NCBI RefSeq assembly: GCF_000420945.1
Contig: NZ_ATVX01000004.1
Location: 186,001 to 250,000 of the forward strand
Direction of reading: 5' to 3'
Length of the DNA stretch: 64,000 nucleotides
DNA from: Butyrivibrio sp. VCB2006
Lineage (GTDB): Bacteria > Bacillota > Clostridia > Lachnospirales > Lachnospiraceae
Positions 17,885 through 26,989 of the stretch are shown in pieces. A program made the translations under genes and the position numbers. A model generated the notes under the pieces. The model saw only the letters and a list, made by a program, of their open reading frames with translations. It did no database searches and had not been told where the DNA came from. Every line of letters begins with the position of its first letter. The stretch's first letter is position 1.

Positions 17885-18979
17885 TTAACAATTCTTAATA
17901 GAATCCATCAGCCAGTCATGAGACTTACTTGCAAGTTCTTTTCTTTCTTTTTCAACTTTTTCGTAATCAATTGGCGCATACAGAATTTTCTTAATACATT
18001 CTATATTTTCCAAGTTGATATTCTTAAAATGATCCTCTAATGATAAATCACCAAGCAAATCCTGAATTCTTTTTTTAACATTTCCATCAGCATCATATTT
18101 ATCTGAAATAAACTGCTTATTAAATATAAGTGAAAAAACTGTGCCATGGAAAGAATCTGTTAAAACATATTCTGCGTTGCAAATCCACGAAAGATAATCT
18201 TCAGGGCTACTATGCAAAAAGAATTCAAAACTCTTTTTGTTATCAATTAAAACCAGCCCCTTTTCTTTCGCTATAGCCCTTGCGGCATCCATTATTCCAG
18301 GTTTGTCCGCCATCAAGAAACAGAACACATACTTTTTCTTAATTAGTCTTTTGCTTTTTATTTCGGAAAAGATGGATTTCTCGGCCAACAAAGTCGGATC
18401 ACAGCATACAGTTGTATCTAGATTAAAATTTTCACCCAGATAATCCTTTAATGACTTTTCTCTGACTGATATAGCATTAAACTTACTAATTATCGGAAGC
18501 ACTTTTGATATTTCTGTTCCAATGGTATCTCCTGCAGATGCTGCATACGCTATACGCGATGCTTTTTCAGGCACAAAATCAAGGTAATAAGATAAGTCTC
18601 CACCTGTTATCCCTAAGTTCCATACCTGATCACTGCCAGTAATAAATACATCATATTTATTGGCAATCAATTCTACATTGCTTCTTGGTATGTTCCTTTC
18701 ATCAGAAAGTTTTATCCTTGATTCATTAAAATCTGAAAAGGCGATAAATTTACGCTTACCGTGATATTTTTTAATAGCGGCTTTTACATACCCTTTTATA
18801 CTCTTATTAATTACTTCACCCTTTGACTTAAGCTCTCCGTCAATTTTCTCATTAACATAGTCTATAACCTCAACATCATACCCATCATTAGATAATGTCT
18901 TATATAATGCGTATGTCTGAAGCGCAGCACCATAGTTAACACTATTGTGAAAAGTAATAATACCTATTTTCTTTTGCAT
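17885..18979 (-). CDS. polysaccharide pyruvyl transferase family protein
   Basis: 364 residues. Recognised by the N-terminus IGIITFHNSVNYGAALQTYA, by FITGSDQVWN in the middle, and by TDSFHGTVFSLIFNKQF near the C-terminus. These motifs are shared by CsaB/WcaK-type enzymes that add ketal pyruvate from PEP to a sugar. The gene overlaps the upstream ferredoxin-type gene by 16 bases. This pair recurs in polysaccharide loci, so they probably act together on the repeat unit. Confidence 0.92.
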   Translation of the reverse strand: MQKKIGIITFHNSVNYGAALQTYALYKTLSNDGYDVEVIDYVNEKIDGELKSKGEVINKSIKGYVKAAIKKYHGKRKFIAFSDFNESRIKLSDERNIPRSNVELIANKYDVFITGSDQVWNLGITGGDLSYYLDFVPEKASRIAYAASAGDTIGTEISKVLPIISKFNAISVREKSLKDYLGENFNLDTTVCCDPTLLAEKSIFSEIKSKRLIKKKYVFCFLMADKPGIMDAARAIAKEKGLVLIDNKKSFEFFLHSSPEDYLSWICNAEYVLTDSFHGTVFSLIFNKQFISDKYDADGNVKKRIQDLLGDLSLEDHFKNINLENIECIKKILYAPIDYEKVEKERKELASKSHDWLMDSIKNC

Positions 18980-20097
18980 ATAGCATTAATCCCTTTTTTT
19001 AACACATATTTATAATTCAATAGAAGATTATTCTCTCCGTACTTTTTGAGAATAAACGAGAAGTCCTTACTAAAATAATCATTCCAAAATTCTGTTACAC
19101 TTCTATTGGCTTTTGAAGGCCCCTTCATATTGGGCTGAATGTAATCATTTATATCAACACTCTTAAAAACGACATTTTCTTTAAACTTCTCGAATAATTC
19201 CACACCCTTAGCAGAATTTATAAGCACTAGTGACACTCCTCTACTGTCAGCAAAACTCGGATCCTGCTTTTTTACTCCCCAGGCATCACCTATTGTTATA
19301 TCAGAGCACCTACCTAGTGAAGCATACTGACACTGAAAGCAAGAATCTCTAAGGCATAAATTTGACCAAAATATCTTATAAAAATGTCCAGTAGAATACT
19401 TATCAATACCATAAAAACTGCTGGTATTAGCCCCCCATCCGGAGTATAATTTGTCTCTCCAAATTACCTGATGTATTTTTCCAACTTTCTTTCGGGCTTC
19501 ATTCAATATTCCGCGGAATATCAGCACAGAAGGAACACCATGACAAACAATATCAACTGTATACAAATTGTCTGTACATACTTTTTTATTCTTAAGATAC
19601 TTTTTTAGAGCCCCAACCTGACAAGGCGTACCCGAAAAAAGAACTTTATGACTTTCCAGAGCTTTTTCTACCTCTCTGTATGTATAATTAACTCTGGCCT
19701 GCATGTATTTAGAGCCATGCATTGCCTCTCTCTCTTCTCTACTCTTGGCGCAACCATACACACCTTCAAAATTCTCATCTGCAACAACACCAAATACCAT
19801 TCCATCATCATCAAGAATCGCATTGGAAACTGCAGTAAACGCACCACCTGACTGGCTCATCAAATGCTGCACAGAATCTTTTATTTTTAATATATATGCA
19901 TTACTAACGTTTTCTTTTTCAATCTTGCTATTGCATACTTTCTGACATAAACCACAATCTACACATAGCGTTTCATCAACTACAGGATTTAAAAATCCTT
20001 TTTCATTCTCTGCCATAGAAATAGCTGATTTTGGACAAATCGACATGCATGCAGCACAACCGCAACATGTTGTTTCGCAAATAATAGAACCTTTCAT
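18964..20097 (-). CDS. coenzyme F420 hydrogenase/dehydrogenase beta-subunit-like iron-sulphur protein
   Basis: 377 residues. The N-terminal 2x[4Fe-4S] ferredoxin has CGCAACMSICP (about residues 12-22) and CVDCGLCQKVC (about 41-51). The F420_H2/FrhB-like domain follows, with FSGTPCQVGALKKYL, and a C-terminal region with further Cys residues (LRDSCFQCQYASLGR). The homologous oxidoreductases use F420 or flavin. In polysaccharide loci the substrate is unknown. The overlap with the pyruvyltransferase gene argues for a joint role in sugar modification. Confidence 0.9.
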   Translation of the reverse strand: MKGSIICETTCCGCAACMSICPKSAISMAENEKGFLNPVVDETLCVDCGLCQKVCNSKIEKENVSNAYILKIKDSVQHLMSQSGGAFTAVSNAILDDDGMVFGVVADENFEGVYGCAKSREEREAMHGSKYMQARVNYTYREVEKALESHKVLFSGTPCQVGALKKYLKNKKVCTDNLYTVDIVCHGVPSVLIFRGILNEARKKVGKIHQVIWRDKLYSGWGANTSSFYGIDKYSTGHFYKIFWSNLCLRDSCFQCQYASLGRCSDITIGDAWGVKKQDPSFADSRGVSLVLINSAKGVELFEKFKENVVFKSVDINDYIQPNMKGPSKANRSVTEFWNDYFSKDFSFILKKYGENNLLLNYKYVLKKGINAICKRK

Positions 20098-20116
20098 ATA
20101 ACCTCTACTTAAAACA

Positions 20117-21430
20117 TCATTGTAAACTTAATGAAGCGTTGCTTTGACTAAACGAATCAAACATCACTATTTTATTAGTCCTGTACTTGATCAATTCAAG
20201 GCCGTTATAGCAAGATACCAAATACAGCCAAAACCAATAGGAACATAAATCCAAATCAGGGCAAGCAATAACCAAGCAAGTTACAGAAGAAATTGCAGCA
20301 TATAATACGCCGTAATACCCCAAAGAATACTTCTTAGCCCGTATTCCTCTAAACACTACTCTCCAAACAGAAGCAATGTTAAAAGAAACAAATGAAATCA
20401 GTCCAAGTATTCCCAATTCTCCCATTATTGTGTAAATAATACTGCTTCCTCTAATGGCCTTATAACCAACGCCGAAAATAGGTGACGTATTATATGCATC
20501 AAGTGCCTCCAGATTCCATCTTGCACGTGTAACTCCGGAAGCAGATGAAGCCTTCGAAAAAATAACAACATCTAAGACATCATAAAACATAGTAAAGAAA
20601 ACAAATGCCAATACTGCAGCAAAGGAAACAATCAAAACTTTCCATTTAAGCTTAAGCTCTTTTGTACTGACAATAAAAATAAGCCCTGTAATTATAAATG
20701 CTCCATACGCCGTTGAGCTTAGCGAAGCAACAATTATTATAACAAGCATAATTAATAGAGCGATGTTTTCTTTAAGCCTGTTCCAAAAGCAAACCAAGTA
20801 ATAAAATGCCCCAACAGCAAATGCTGCCATATATGACGGTTCCATAAATGTAGAATATATTCTGCCATTATGATATGCATCATTATGGTTGAAATATACG
20901 TCAGTAGAGTTATCACTGTAAAAAATATACTTCAAGAGGATTTTGGCTGCTGGCACAAACCTTGTAATTGACCATTGAATCACTCCAACAGCAACAACGA
21001 AAATTATTATTGTTCTTACTAGCTTATATAAATTCTCTTTTCCAATACTTTTCGCTGTCCTTCTCATTAACAGAAAGGCAATCATATAAACGAAAAGCTG
21101 AAAAATAACTAATAATGTTTCACTAAGATTACTATTTTTATATCCGCTTACTATAATCAAAATAGCTAGAGCTACTAGTGATAAACTAGCTAGAAGAGAC
21201 TTATCTTTACGAATTCTTGTAAATTTAAACTTCGAAGAAATAAAAAACTTCGCTATAAAACAAATTGAAGTTAATACTTGTGGCCCTACTCCGGAGCTAC
21301 CATGAAGGTACAATACATTTGCACATTGAAATGTCATAAAAATCAATGTGGCAAAAAACATATACTTAATATCCGCCTTTTTGAAACAATACAGCATAAT
21401 TAATGCCCATATAACGCCAAATATTGTCAC
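20117..21430 (-). CDS. O-antigen ligase/polymerase-like membrane protein (Wzy)
   Basis: 437 residues with about ten hydrophobic helices. A larger extracytoplasmic loop near residues 175-200 contains YSTFMEPSYMAAFAVGAFYY, and NTSPIFGVGYKA lies further on. This layout fits Wzy-type polymerases, which have low sequence conservation, so the assignment also rests on its place in the operon between glycosyltransferase and flippase genes. It would polymerise repeat units at the outer face of the membrane. Confidence 0.8.
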   Translation of the reverse strand: MTIFGVIWALIMLYCFKKADIKYMFFATLIFMTFQCANVLYLHGSSGVGPQVLTSICFIAKFFISSKFKFTRIRKDKSLLASLSLVALAILIIVSGYKNSNLSETLLVIFQLFVYMIAFLLMRRTAKSIGKENLYKLVRTIIIFVVAVGVIQWSITRFVPAAKILLKYIFYSDNSTDVYFNHNDAYHNGRIYSTFMEPSYMAAFAVGAFYYLVCFWNRLKENIALLIMLVIIIVASLSSTAYGAFIITGLIFIVSTKELKLKWKVLIVSFAAVLAFVFFTMFYDVLDVVIFSKASSASGVTRARWNLEALDAYNTSPIFGVGYKAIRGSSIIYTIMGELGILGLISFVSFNIASVWRVVFRGIRAKKYSLGYYGVLYAAISSVTCLVIACPDLDLCSYWFWLYLVSCYNGLELIKYRTNKIVMFDSFSQSNASLSLQ

Positions 21431-21462
21431 AATACTTCCTCACTAAAACACAAAAAAACAAC

Positions 21463-22569
21463 TCACGCCAGGCTTGTTAGTTCCAGATAATCTCTCTCTA
21501 GCTTTTCTACACGATCAGCTATATCATAATTTTTAGCACTAGAATATGCCAGTTCAGACATCTTCTGTCTATCATCATCCGGGTATGGAACCACCTCTGA
21601 AGCCCAGGACTCAGCATCCTTATCAAATGAAATAAATTTAGTCTGATTATTTATATTAACCTCACTAGGAACCTGATCTGATGTAACACACCTAAGTCCA
21701 TTAATCTGAGCTTCTACGAAAACAATCCCAAGTCCTTCATATTTGCTAGGTAACACAAACATATCCATAGCATTATATAAAATTTCTACATAATCTGATT
21801 CACCATAATACAATATTCTATCCTTGTAAGGATGCTCCTGTATTAATTGCTGAATCTGTTCAAGTAATGGCCCCGCTCCCACAAGAAACAGGAATGCATC
21901 CGGATTCTTTTTTGCTACCTCTTTAAAAATATCCAATAAAAAAATGTGGTTTTTTTGATTATTAAATCTAGCCACATTACCAATTACGAACTTATCCTCT
22001 ATATTTAGCTCACGCCTTATAGATTTTCTCATTTCCTGATTGAATAAAAACTTGTTTATTTCAAATCCATTCGTAAGAACCTGGTAGGAACTATTTCCAA
22101 ACATCCATTTGCCTGCCAAATCGCTACAAGCATATCCTTTTGTGTACACCCTTTTAAAAATCGGCGATAAAATCTCATGTACCTTTACATGATCACATGT
22201 ACTATTGTGACAATGAGCAATTCTTACCTTGATTCCTGCTGCTTTTGCTAAAAGCAACTCTATTGTTATTGTTGCGCTATTACCATGAATATGAACTATA
22301 TCATATTTTCCTTTTTTAAGGATTTTCCACATAGCCATATAACATTTCAAGGACGAACTACCTTTGGCAGGTATTTCTTTGATTTCTATCCCGTTCTCAC
22401 GGCACAAATCTCTATAAGAATCTGCAATAGGAGTGCCTGCAATAATAGTTGTTTTAAAACGTTCTTTATCTAAATTACAGGTATAATTCATCAGTACAGT
22501 TCCGATACCACTTACTATTAAATCTTTGGTGATATGGACAACCTTTACTTTTTTTGTTTCATTTGACAT
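21463..22569 (-). CDS. glycosyltransferase family 4 (GT-B fold)
   Basis: 368 residues. The N-terminal acceptor half opens KVVHITKDLIVSGIGTVLMN. The C-terminal nucleotide-sugar half has FVIGNVARFNNQKNHIFLLD and the EX7E region in VLPSKYEGLGIVFVEAQING. It transfers a sugar from an NDP donor to the lipid-linked repeat unit in the cytoplasm. It resembles EpsF/CapM-like enzymes, and the sugar cannot be read from sequence. It is the only full-length glycosyltransferase in the operon. Confidence 0.93.
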   Translation of the reverse strand: MSNETKKVKVVHITKDLIVSGIGTVLMNYTCNLDKERFKTTIIAGTPIADSYRDLCRENGIEIKEIPAKGSSSLKCYMAMWKILKKGKYDIVHIHGNSATITIELLLAKAAGIKVRIAHCHNSTCDHVKVHEILSPIFKRVYTKGYACSDLAGKWMFGNSSYQVLTNGFEINKFLFNQEMRKSIRRELNIEDKFVIGNVARFNNQKNHIFLLDIFKEVAKKNPDAFLFLVGAGPLLEQIQQLIQEHPYKDRILYYGESDYVEILYNAMDMFVLPSKYEGLGIVFVEAQINGLRCVTSDQVPSEVNINNQTKFISFDKDAESWASEVVPYPDDDRQKMSELAYSSAKNYDIADRVEKLERDYLELTSLA

Positions 22570-22601
22570 ATTTCACTTATCCACTTTCTACGAAAGATGA
22601 T

Positions 22602-23093
22602 TCAGGCTATTATTTCCTGAACAATTCTCTCAAACTCTGAGCAAAAAGCATCATTATTGCTTTTAATTCCATTCTTTAATCCAGCAACAATTTCATCATA
22701 GTTAGCCAAGGTTTTATCCAATTCTTTGATATTCTCAACAAAAATAATATTTCCTTGTCTTTTTGCTACCTGTTTGCAAAAATCAAATTGGTGATCATTA
22801 ACGTGCTCGCCAAATGATTTTCTTCTAGGCACAACCACCGGAATTTTGCCAGTCTGAAGAGGCATAATAAAGCTTGAAGGTCCACCATGAGTTACGACTA
22901 TACGTGCTTTTGCAACATTTTCTTTCATTTCGCTATAGCTAAAAAGCTTTTTCCATGTAGCTTTCTTGGGTATATATGTACTAAAGCCAGTTTGGATCAC
23001 CACTTCCTCGCCATGGCTCTCTGCCCACTTATCCATATATTCTACAAGTCTGTTAAACTGCTGTTCATGTGTACCTACTGTTACAAATATCAT
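22602..23093 (-). CDS. Alg13/PssE-like glycosyltransferase subunit
   Basis: 163 residues corresponding to a GT28 C-terminal half: MIFVTVGTHEQQFNRLVEYM, VTHGGPSSFIMPLQTGKIPV and the HxNDHQ-like GEHVNDHQFDFCKQ. In bacteria this catalytic half works with a membrane-bound PssD/Alg14 partner, encoded directly upstream (23113-23574, 19 bases apart). Together they would form one sugar transferase adding the second residue of the repeat unit. Confidence 0.9.
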   Translation of the reverse strand: MIFVTVGTHEQQFNRLVEYMDKWAESHGEEVVIQTGFSTYIPKKATWKKLFSYSEMKENVAKARIVVTHGGPSSFIMPLQTGKIPVVVPRRKSFGEHVNDHQFDFCKQVAKRQGNIIFVENIKELDKTLANYDEIVAGLKNGIKSNNDAFCSEFERIVQEIIA

Positions 23094-23112
23094 CTGTTTG
23101 CCTCACAACTAA

Positions 23113-23574
23113 TTAAAATATGCTTCCCAAATTTATAGCCTTGGGATAAACCTGCTTCATTTCTTCCCACTCAACCAGGAATTTATCTGTTACCGGATAA
23201 CACAATCTTCCAGAGATTGTTGGTTTATCAATTCTATCGAAGACTTCTATGTAGATAGTCCTCGCTCCATACAGTTTACCAATCCAGAAAAATGGGATTG
23301 CAGGTGCTGCTCCGGAAGTGACAATTAATGTTGGTCGTTCTTTACGTAATATCTTTATTGCTCTAATAGTATTTATAACCAATGCCTTGATGCTTCTGTT
23401 TGAAGGGAAATATGCCGAATACATCTTTTCACCTTTTAAAAGACTTCTAGCATCTTCTTTGTCAAAAGTAACCCAGAAGCGATCCTTATCCTGCCAGTAC
23501 TGCTTTAGCATATAAAGATGTGCCAAATGACCACCTGACGAACCAACAAAACAAATTTTCAACTTTTTTTCCAT
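23113..23574 (-). CDS. Alg14/PssD-like glycosyltransferase anchor subunit
   Basis: About 153 residues. Signature SSGGHLAHLYMLKQYW near the N-terminus, then LIVTSGAAPAIPFFWIGKLY and TIYIEVFDRI, as in Alg14/PssD, which recruits the Alg13/PssE subunit encoded next. I start at the ATG at 23574, preceded by GGGAGGAG. A TTG further upstream adds seven unrelated residues. Confidence 0.9.
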   Translation of the reverse strand: MEKKLKICFVGSSGGHLAHLYMLKQYWQDKDRFWVTFDKEDARSLLKGEKMYSAYFPSNRSIKALVINTIRAIKILRKERPTLIVTSGAAPAIPFFWIGKLYGARTIYIEVFDRIDKPTISGRLCYPVTDKFLVEWEEMKQVYPKAINLGSIF

Positions 23575-23606
23575 CCTTGCACTCCTCCCACGCAAATCTT
23601 TACTAA

Positions 23607-24335
23607 TCAGTTTCTATATGAATCCTGAGATCCATACCTATTAGAATAGCCATATCCATAGCCATAGCCGTGTTTATAATATCCATATTTCTTTTTGGAG
23701 TTATCAACCTTATTCAGTACTACCCCAAGAATCCTTGATCCGGAAGCAAAAAGCTTATCCCTTGTTTTCTGAATAAGTCTATAATCAACACTTCCAGCTT
23801 CAACCACAAGAATAGAGCCATCCACAAATGAACCTATAATTGCCGCATCTCCAACCGATGCAAGTGGCGGAGAATCAATAATAATCACATCATATTCATC
23901 TCGAAGTTTTTTTAACATTTCTTCAAATTTTCCGGATGCGATTAACTCTGTAGGGCTACTGCTCAATGGGCCTGCAGGAATAATATCAAACTCTACATCA
24001 TCATCCTTGGCTACATTCCTGTAAATGATATCTTCAAGTCCACATTGTCCTGTCAAATAATGTGTAAGACCACTTCTTATAGAGCCCTTTGTAATCTTAA
24101 CTTTAAGAATCGACTTACGAAGGTCGCAATCGATATAAAGTGCTTTTTTTCCAAGATCAGCAAAGGCTCTTACTGTTTCAAGCGCGATAGTGCTCTTTCC
24201 TTCATTGGGTGTACTGCTTGTAAATAACAGTGACTTTATGTTTTCACCGCTAAACCTGATACTAGATCTTAAGTTCTTAATTTCCTCCGCCATAGCAAAA
24301 GGAAGTTCCATTTTTTCAAGCTTTATTTCTAACAT
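23607..24335 (-). CDS. CpsD/CapB-family bacterial tyrosine kinase
   Basis: 242 residues. P-loop ATPase of the BY-kinase type: Walker A in SSTPNEGKSTIALE, Walker A' in LYIDCDLRKS, Walker B in YDVIIIDSPPLASVGDAA. The C-terminus is an autophosphorylation cluster with many Tyr alternating with Gly (HGYGYGYGYSNRYG). It partners with the CpsC/Wzz protein at 27809-28567 and is dephosphorylated by the CpsB phosphatase whose gene overlaps it by 20 bases. It controls polysaccharide chain length and export. Confidence 0.95.
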   Translation of the reverse strand: MLEIKLEKMELPFAMAEEIKNLRSSIRFSGENIKSLLFTSSTPNEGKSTIALETVRAFADLGKKALYIDCDLRKSILKVKITKGSIRSGLTHYLTGQCGLEDIIYRNVAKDDDVEFDIIPAGPLSSSPTELIASGKFEEMLKKLRDEYDVIIIDSPPLASVGDAAIIGSFVDGSILVVEAGSVDYRLIQKTRDKLFASGSRILGVVLNKVDNSKKKYGYYKHGYGYGYGYSNRYGSQDSYRN

Positions 24336-25164
24336 TTAAAACTAACTCCTTACAATTGCCTACTTCTTCACCATAGATAAGCGAAATTGCTTTATTACGC
24401 ATAAGCTCATCTGCAGTACTTACTCCATATTTCTTTTTCAGAAACAAGTAGCATTTTTTCATTTTAGGAGGACGATTCTCCAAATCATGACAATCTGAAG
24501 AAATCAAATCCACCATCTTATGTCTAACAAGTCCTTGAGCGATCTCGCATTCCTTGGTTTTTGCTTTTGATAAAAGTGACTCGCAATTTACCTGAACCAA
24601 AGCTCCATGTTTTTTCATCCTGTAAACAATTGTAGGCCTGTCCTGCACGGCAGGATAGCGCTCAACATGCGCTACTATAGGTATAAGTCCTGCCTGCGAA
24701 GCTTTTTTGATAAATATTTCAAACTCACTATCCTGCATTTTATTAGATGAAAATTCCAATAAAATGCACTTATGTTTACCAAAAGGAACTATTTCTTCTT
24801 TTGGAACATATCTTTTATTTTCAAATACTATTTCTTCTTGTCCACTAGAATAGCCATCAAGCAGCGCTTCTAGTCTCTCATCACAATGATATTCGCGGCT
24901 AAGTAAAAGAACCATATCACTCATATCAGTTGTTGAAATCCACTTTTTCAAATCCTTATATTTCTTTGCCACCTTATTTATGGGTGTATCAAAGGCCCCG
25001 TTTCTATAATGAGCAGTTAAAACGATAACCCTTACGCCTTGGGAATACTCTTCTCTAATCAGGTTCTCTGCATCCTCATAGTCTTCAGCCCCATCATCAA
25101 CAAAAGGAATGATATGACAATGGATATCAGCCGTTTGAATGGCTGTGCTTTTCCAGTCAATCAT
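24316..25164 (-). CDS. CpsB/CapC-family tyrosine-protein phosphatase (PHP domain)
   Basis: 282 residues. Metal-dependent PHP phosphatase: DIHCHIIPFVDDGAED at the N-terminus, then VLTAHYRNG, IVAHVERYPAVQ and LISSDCHDLENRPP supply the His/Asp ligands. It reverses CpsD autophosphorylation. The start ATG at 25164 overlaps the stop of the preceding surface-protein gene in the arrangement ATGATTGA, consistent with translational coupling. Longer frames add unrelated residues. Confidence 0.94.
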   Translation of the reverse strand: MIDWKSTAIQTADIHCHIIPFVDDGAEDYEDAENLIREEYSQGVRVIVLTAHYRNGAFDTPINKVAKKYKDLKKWISTTDMSDMVLLLSREYHCDERLEALLDGYSSGQEEIVFENKRYVPKEEIVPFGKHKCILLEFSSNKMQDSEFEIFIKKASQAGLIPIVAHVERYPAVQDRPTIVYRMKKHGALVQVNCESLLSKAKTKECEIAQGLVRHKMVDLISSDCHDLENRPPKMKKCYLFLKKKYGVSTADELMRNKAISLIYGEEVGNCKELVLNVRNKA

Positions 25165-25894
25165 GGAAAAACTTTTTTTGAAGAGCAGCTGCAGCAATTG
25201 CAACTAGTGCTGCTCCAGCAATAACTAAAAGCCAAATACTATCACCAGTTCTTGGAGATGTCTTTCTCTCAGTTCCAAGAACAGCTCCATTTAAAGTATT
25301 TGTCTTTGCAACAATGGCTACTGGTGAAAAGCTTGTAAACTTGGCAACTATCTTTCCATCTGTAACTGTTGATTCTACAACTTCCCATAATCCATTATGA
25401 AAATGAAGTACATATACTTCAGATTTAGAATTCAATCCTGCGAAACTAAATGCTACATACAATGGCTTTTCTTCAGATACATCTGTTCCGGTAGCCACAT
25501 TTAAGTCCATACTCTGAATAACAGAAACCTCTTCCGCTTTAAGGGCTGTAGCAGTCTTAGTTGTATTTCCTGATGAAACCTTTGAACTAGTCTCATTATT
25601 TGTAGCAGACGCCAAAACGTTGTTGATAATCTGTACTACAGTCTCAGTCTTGCTAAGAGTATTAACTATCGCCTTATCCTTAATCTTACTGGTAGTAATT
25701 CCCTCTCCAGACACAGCATTTCTAGTTGCACCAAGGACCTGTGCCCCAGCTGTCTCAGCTTCTTCTGCAGATCGTCCAACACCTGCAATTTCAATTGTTG
25801 TTGTAACACTTTGCGCAAATGCTTCTACAGTAAATAATGCATTTGCCATAATTACTACTGCTGCCGCAGCACTTGCTAATACTTTCTTTTTCAT
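25157..25894 (-). CDS. exported surface protein with SPRTG sorting signal, likely sortase B substrate
   Basis: 245 residues. A signal peptide covers about residues 1-27 (VLASAAAAVVIMANALF). A Thr/Ser/Ala/Val-rich mature region follows. The C-terminus is a sorting signal: SPRTG at 213-217, a hydrophobic helix (WLLVIAGAALVAIAAAAL) and the basic tail QKKFF. Class B sortases of clostridia such as Clostridioides difficile recognise (S/P)PxTG motifs, and a class B sortase is encoded two genes upstream (26982-27812). This protein is therefore the probable client. The extracellular part matches no family I know. Its presence between regulatory capsule genes suggests a role in holding or modifying the polysaccharide at the wall. 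Confidence 0.85.
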   Translation of the reverse strand: MKKKVLASAAAAVVIMANALFTVEAFAQSVTTTIEIAGVGRSAEEAETAGAQVLGATRNAVSGEGITTSKIKDKAIVNTLSKTETVVQIINNVLASATNNETSSKVSSGNTTKTATALKAEEVSVIQSMDLNVATGTDVSEEKPLYVAFSFAGLNSKSEVYVLHFHNGLWEVVESTVTDGKIVAKFTSFSPVAIVAKTNTLNGAVLGTERKTSPRTGDSIWLLVIAGAALVAIAAAALQKKFFHD

Positions 25895-25960
25895 ATCCCT
25901 CTCCTTGTTGTAAGATACATATTGTTATATAGGATAAATCCGAACCCACTAAACAATTCC

Positions 25961-26989
25961 TTATTCTTTCAAATAGAATAGCTTTAGCACCGTTTCTGTG
26001 AGTTTTTTATCATCAACATAGAATTCGTCGTGAATCCCATCTGTCACATTTTCTCCAGGTAAAGTAATTACTTCTCCTGAATACTCATAATTTGTAAGTC
26101 GGCTGACGCTATCTGCATCAACATCTTCATACAGATAATCTCCTGCGGCATTTTCCATAATTTCTACTATGGAATCTCCCTGTCCCTTTATTGTCTGGAA
26201 CAATGCAAGCATGAATTGCGTCTGTCTCGTCATTCTGGAAATGTTACTTCCTCTAACCTCAATATCACGGTTATGTACAAACGCCTTAGCTGCAACTCCA
26301 TCTAAATGAATAACCGCTCCTTCTGTATAGGAAGGATCAAGATCAGTTTCATCCGTCTGCAGCTGAAGTGTCACGCCTCCAATAGAATCTACTATCGGTT
26401 CAATTCCGTCCATAGTCAGCGAAATAACACCATCTATTCGAGTTCGTCCCAACAGATCGGACACTTTTTCCTTGGTAAGGTTGCAGGCTTTCGCTGGAGT
26501 ATCGCCATAAGAATACTGCATAGTTAACTGCTCGCTTCCTCTTGCAAGAAACTTTCCATCATTGTCGTAAATGTCTACATCAACCATGGTGTCTCTATTG
26601 ATTTCAAGAGGTGTAACCGTATTGTTGTCATTATCTAATAAAAAAAGGATTATGGTATCACTTCTACCACCCTCTGTAATTCCAACGCCGTCTCTCTCCT
26701 GTTTGCTACTATCTATTCCAAGAAAAAGTATTGTGTCTACATGTGTATTCACTTCATATCTGAAGCCTTCATAAAAAACACTTCCATCAAAGCTATCTTT
26801 AGCAAATTCTCGACTTACACCTGCCACAGAGGCTTCTACGCCAGAGCTTTCTGCAGCTCTTTTTACACCATTAGCTTTTTTATTGTTAGCTATTGTCTCA
26901 CCTGCCATCAATGCAATAAGCAGAGACGCTACTAGCAAAACAACATATTTAACCGCATGTTTATTACTTCCCATATTTATTTCAAACAT
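25961..26989 (-). CDS. LytR-CpsA-Psr family protein
   Basis: About 342 residues. One N-terminal transmembrane helix (YVVLLVASLLIALMAGETI) is followed by an LCP catalytic domain: ILFLGIDSSKQ, the polyprenyl-phosphate-binding region GGRSDTIILFLLDNDNNTVT with LEINRDTMV, and VHNRDIEVRGSNISRMTRQ. LCP enzymes transfer polysaccharide from undecaprenyl carrier to peptidoglycan, fitting capsule attachment. The start is uncertain. The ATG at 26989 overlaps the sortase stop as ATGTTTGA, mirroring the cpsB junction. ATGs at 26998 and 26974 are alternatives, and none has a strong ribosome site. Confidence 0.9.
   Translation of the reverse strand: MFEINMGSNKHAVKYVVLLVASLLIALMAGETIANNKKANGVKRAAESSGVEASVAGVSREFAKDSFDGSVFYEGFRYEVNTHVDTILFLGIDSSKQERDGVGITEGGRSDTIILFLLDNDNNTVTPLEINRDTMVDVDIYDNDGKFLARGSEQLTMQYSYGDTPAKACNLTKEKVSDLLGRTRIDGVISLTMDGIEPIVDSIGGVTLQLQTDETDLDPSYTEGAVIHLDGVAAKAFVHNRDIEVRGSNISRMTRQTQFMLALFQTIKGQGDSIVEIMENAAGDYLYEDVDADSVSRLTNYEYSGEVITLPGENVTDGIHDEFYVDDKKLTETVLKLFYLKE

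Noticed and set aside
23607-23690. Tyr/Gly-rich tail of CpsD considered as a repeat artefact
   Set aside because: Such tyrosine clusters are the normal autophosphorylation site of BY-kinases.
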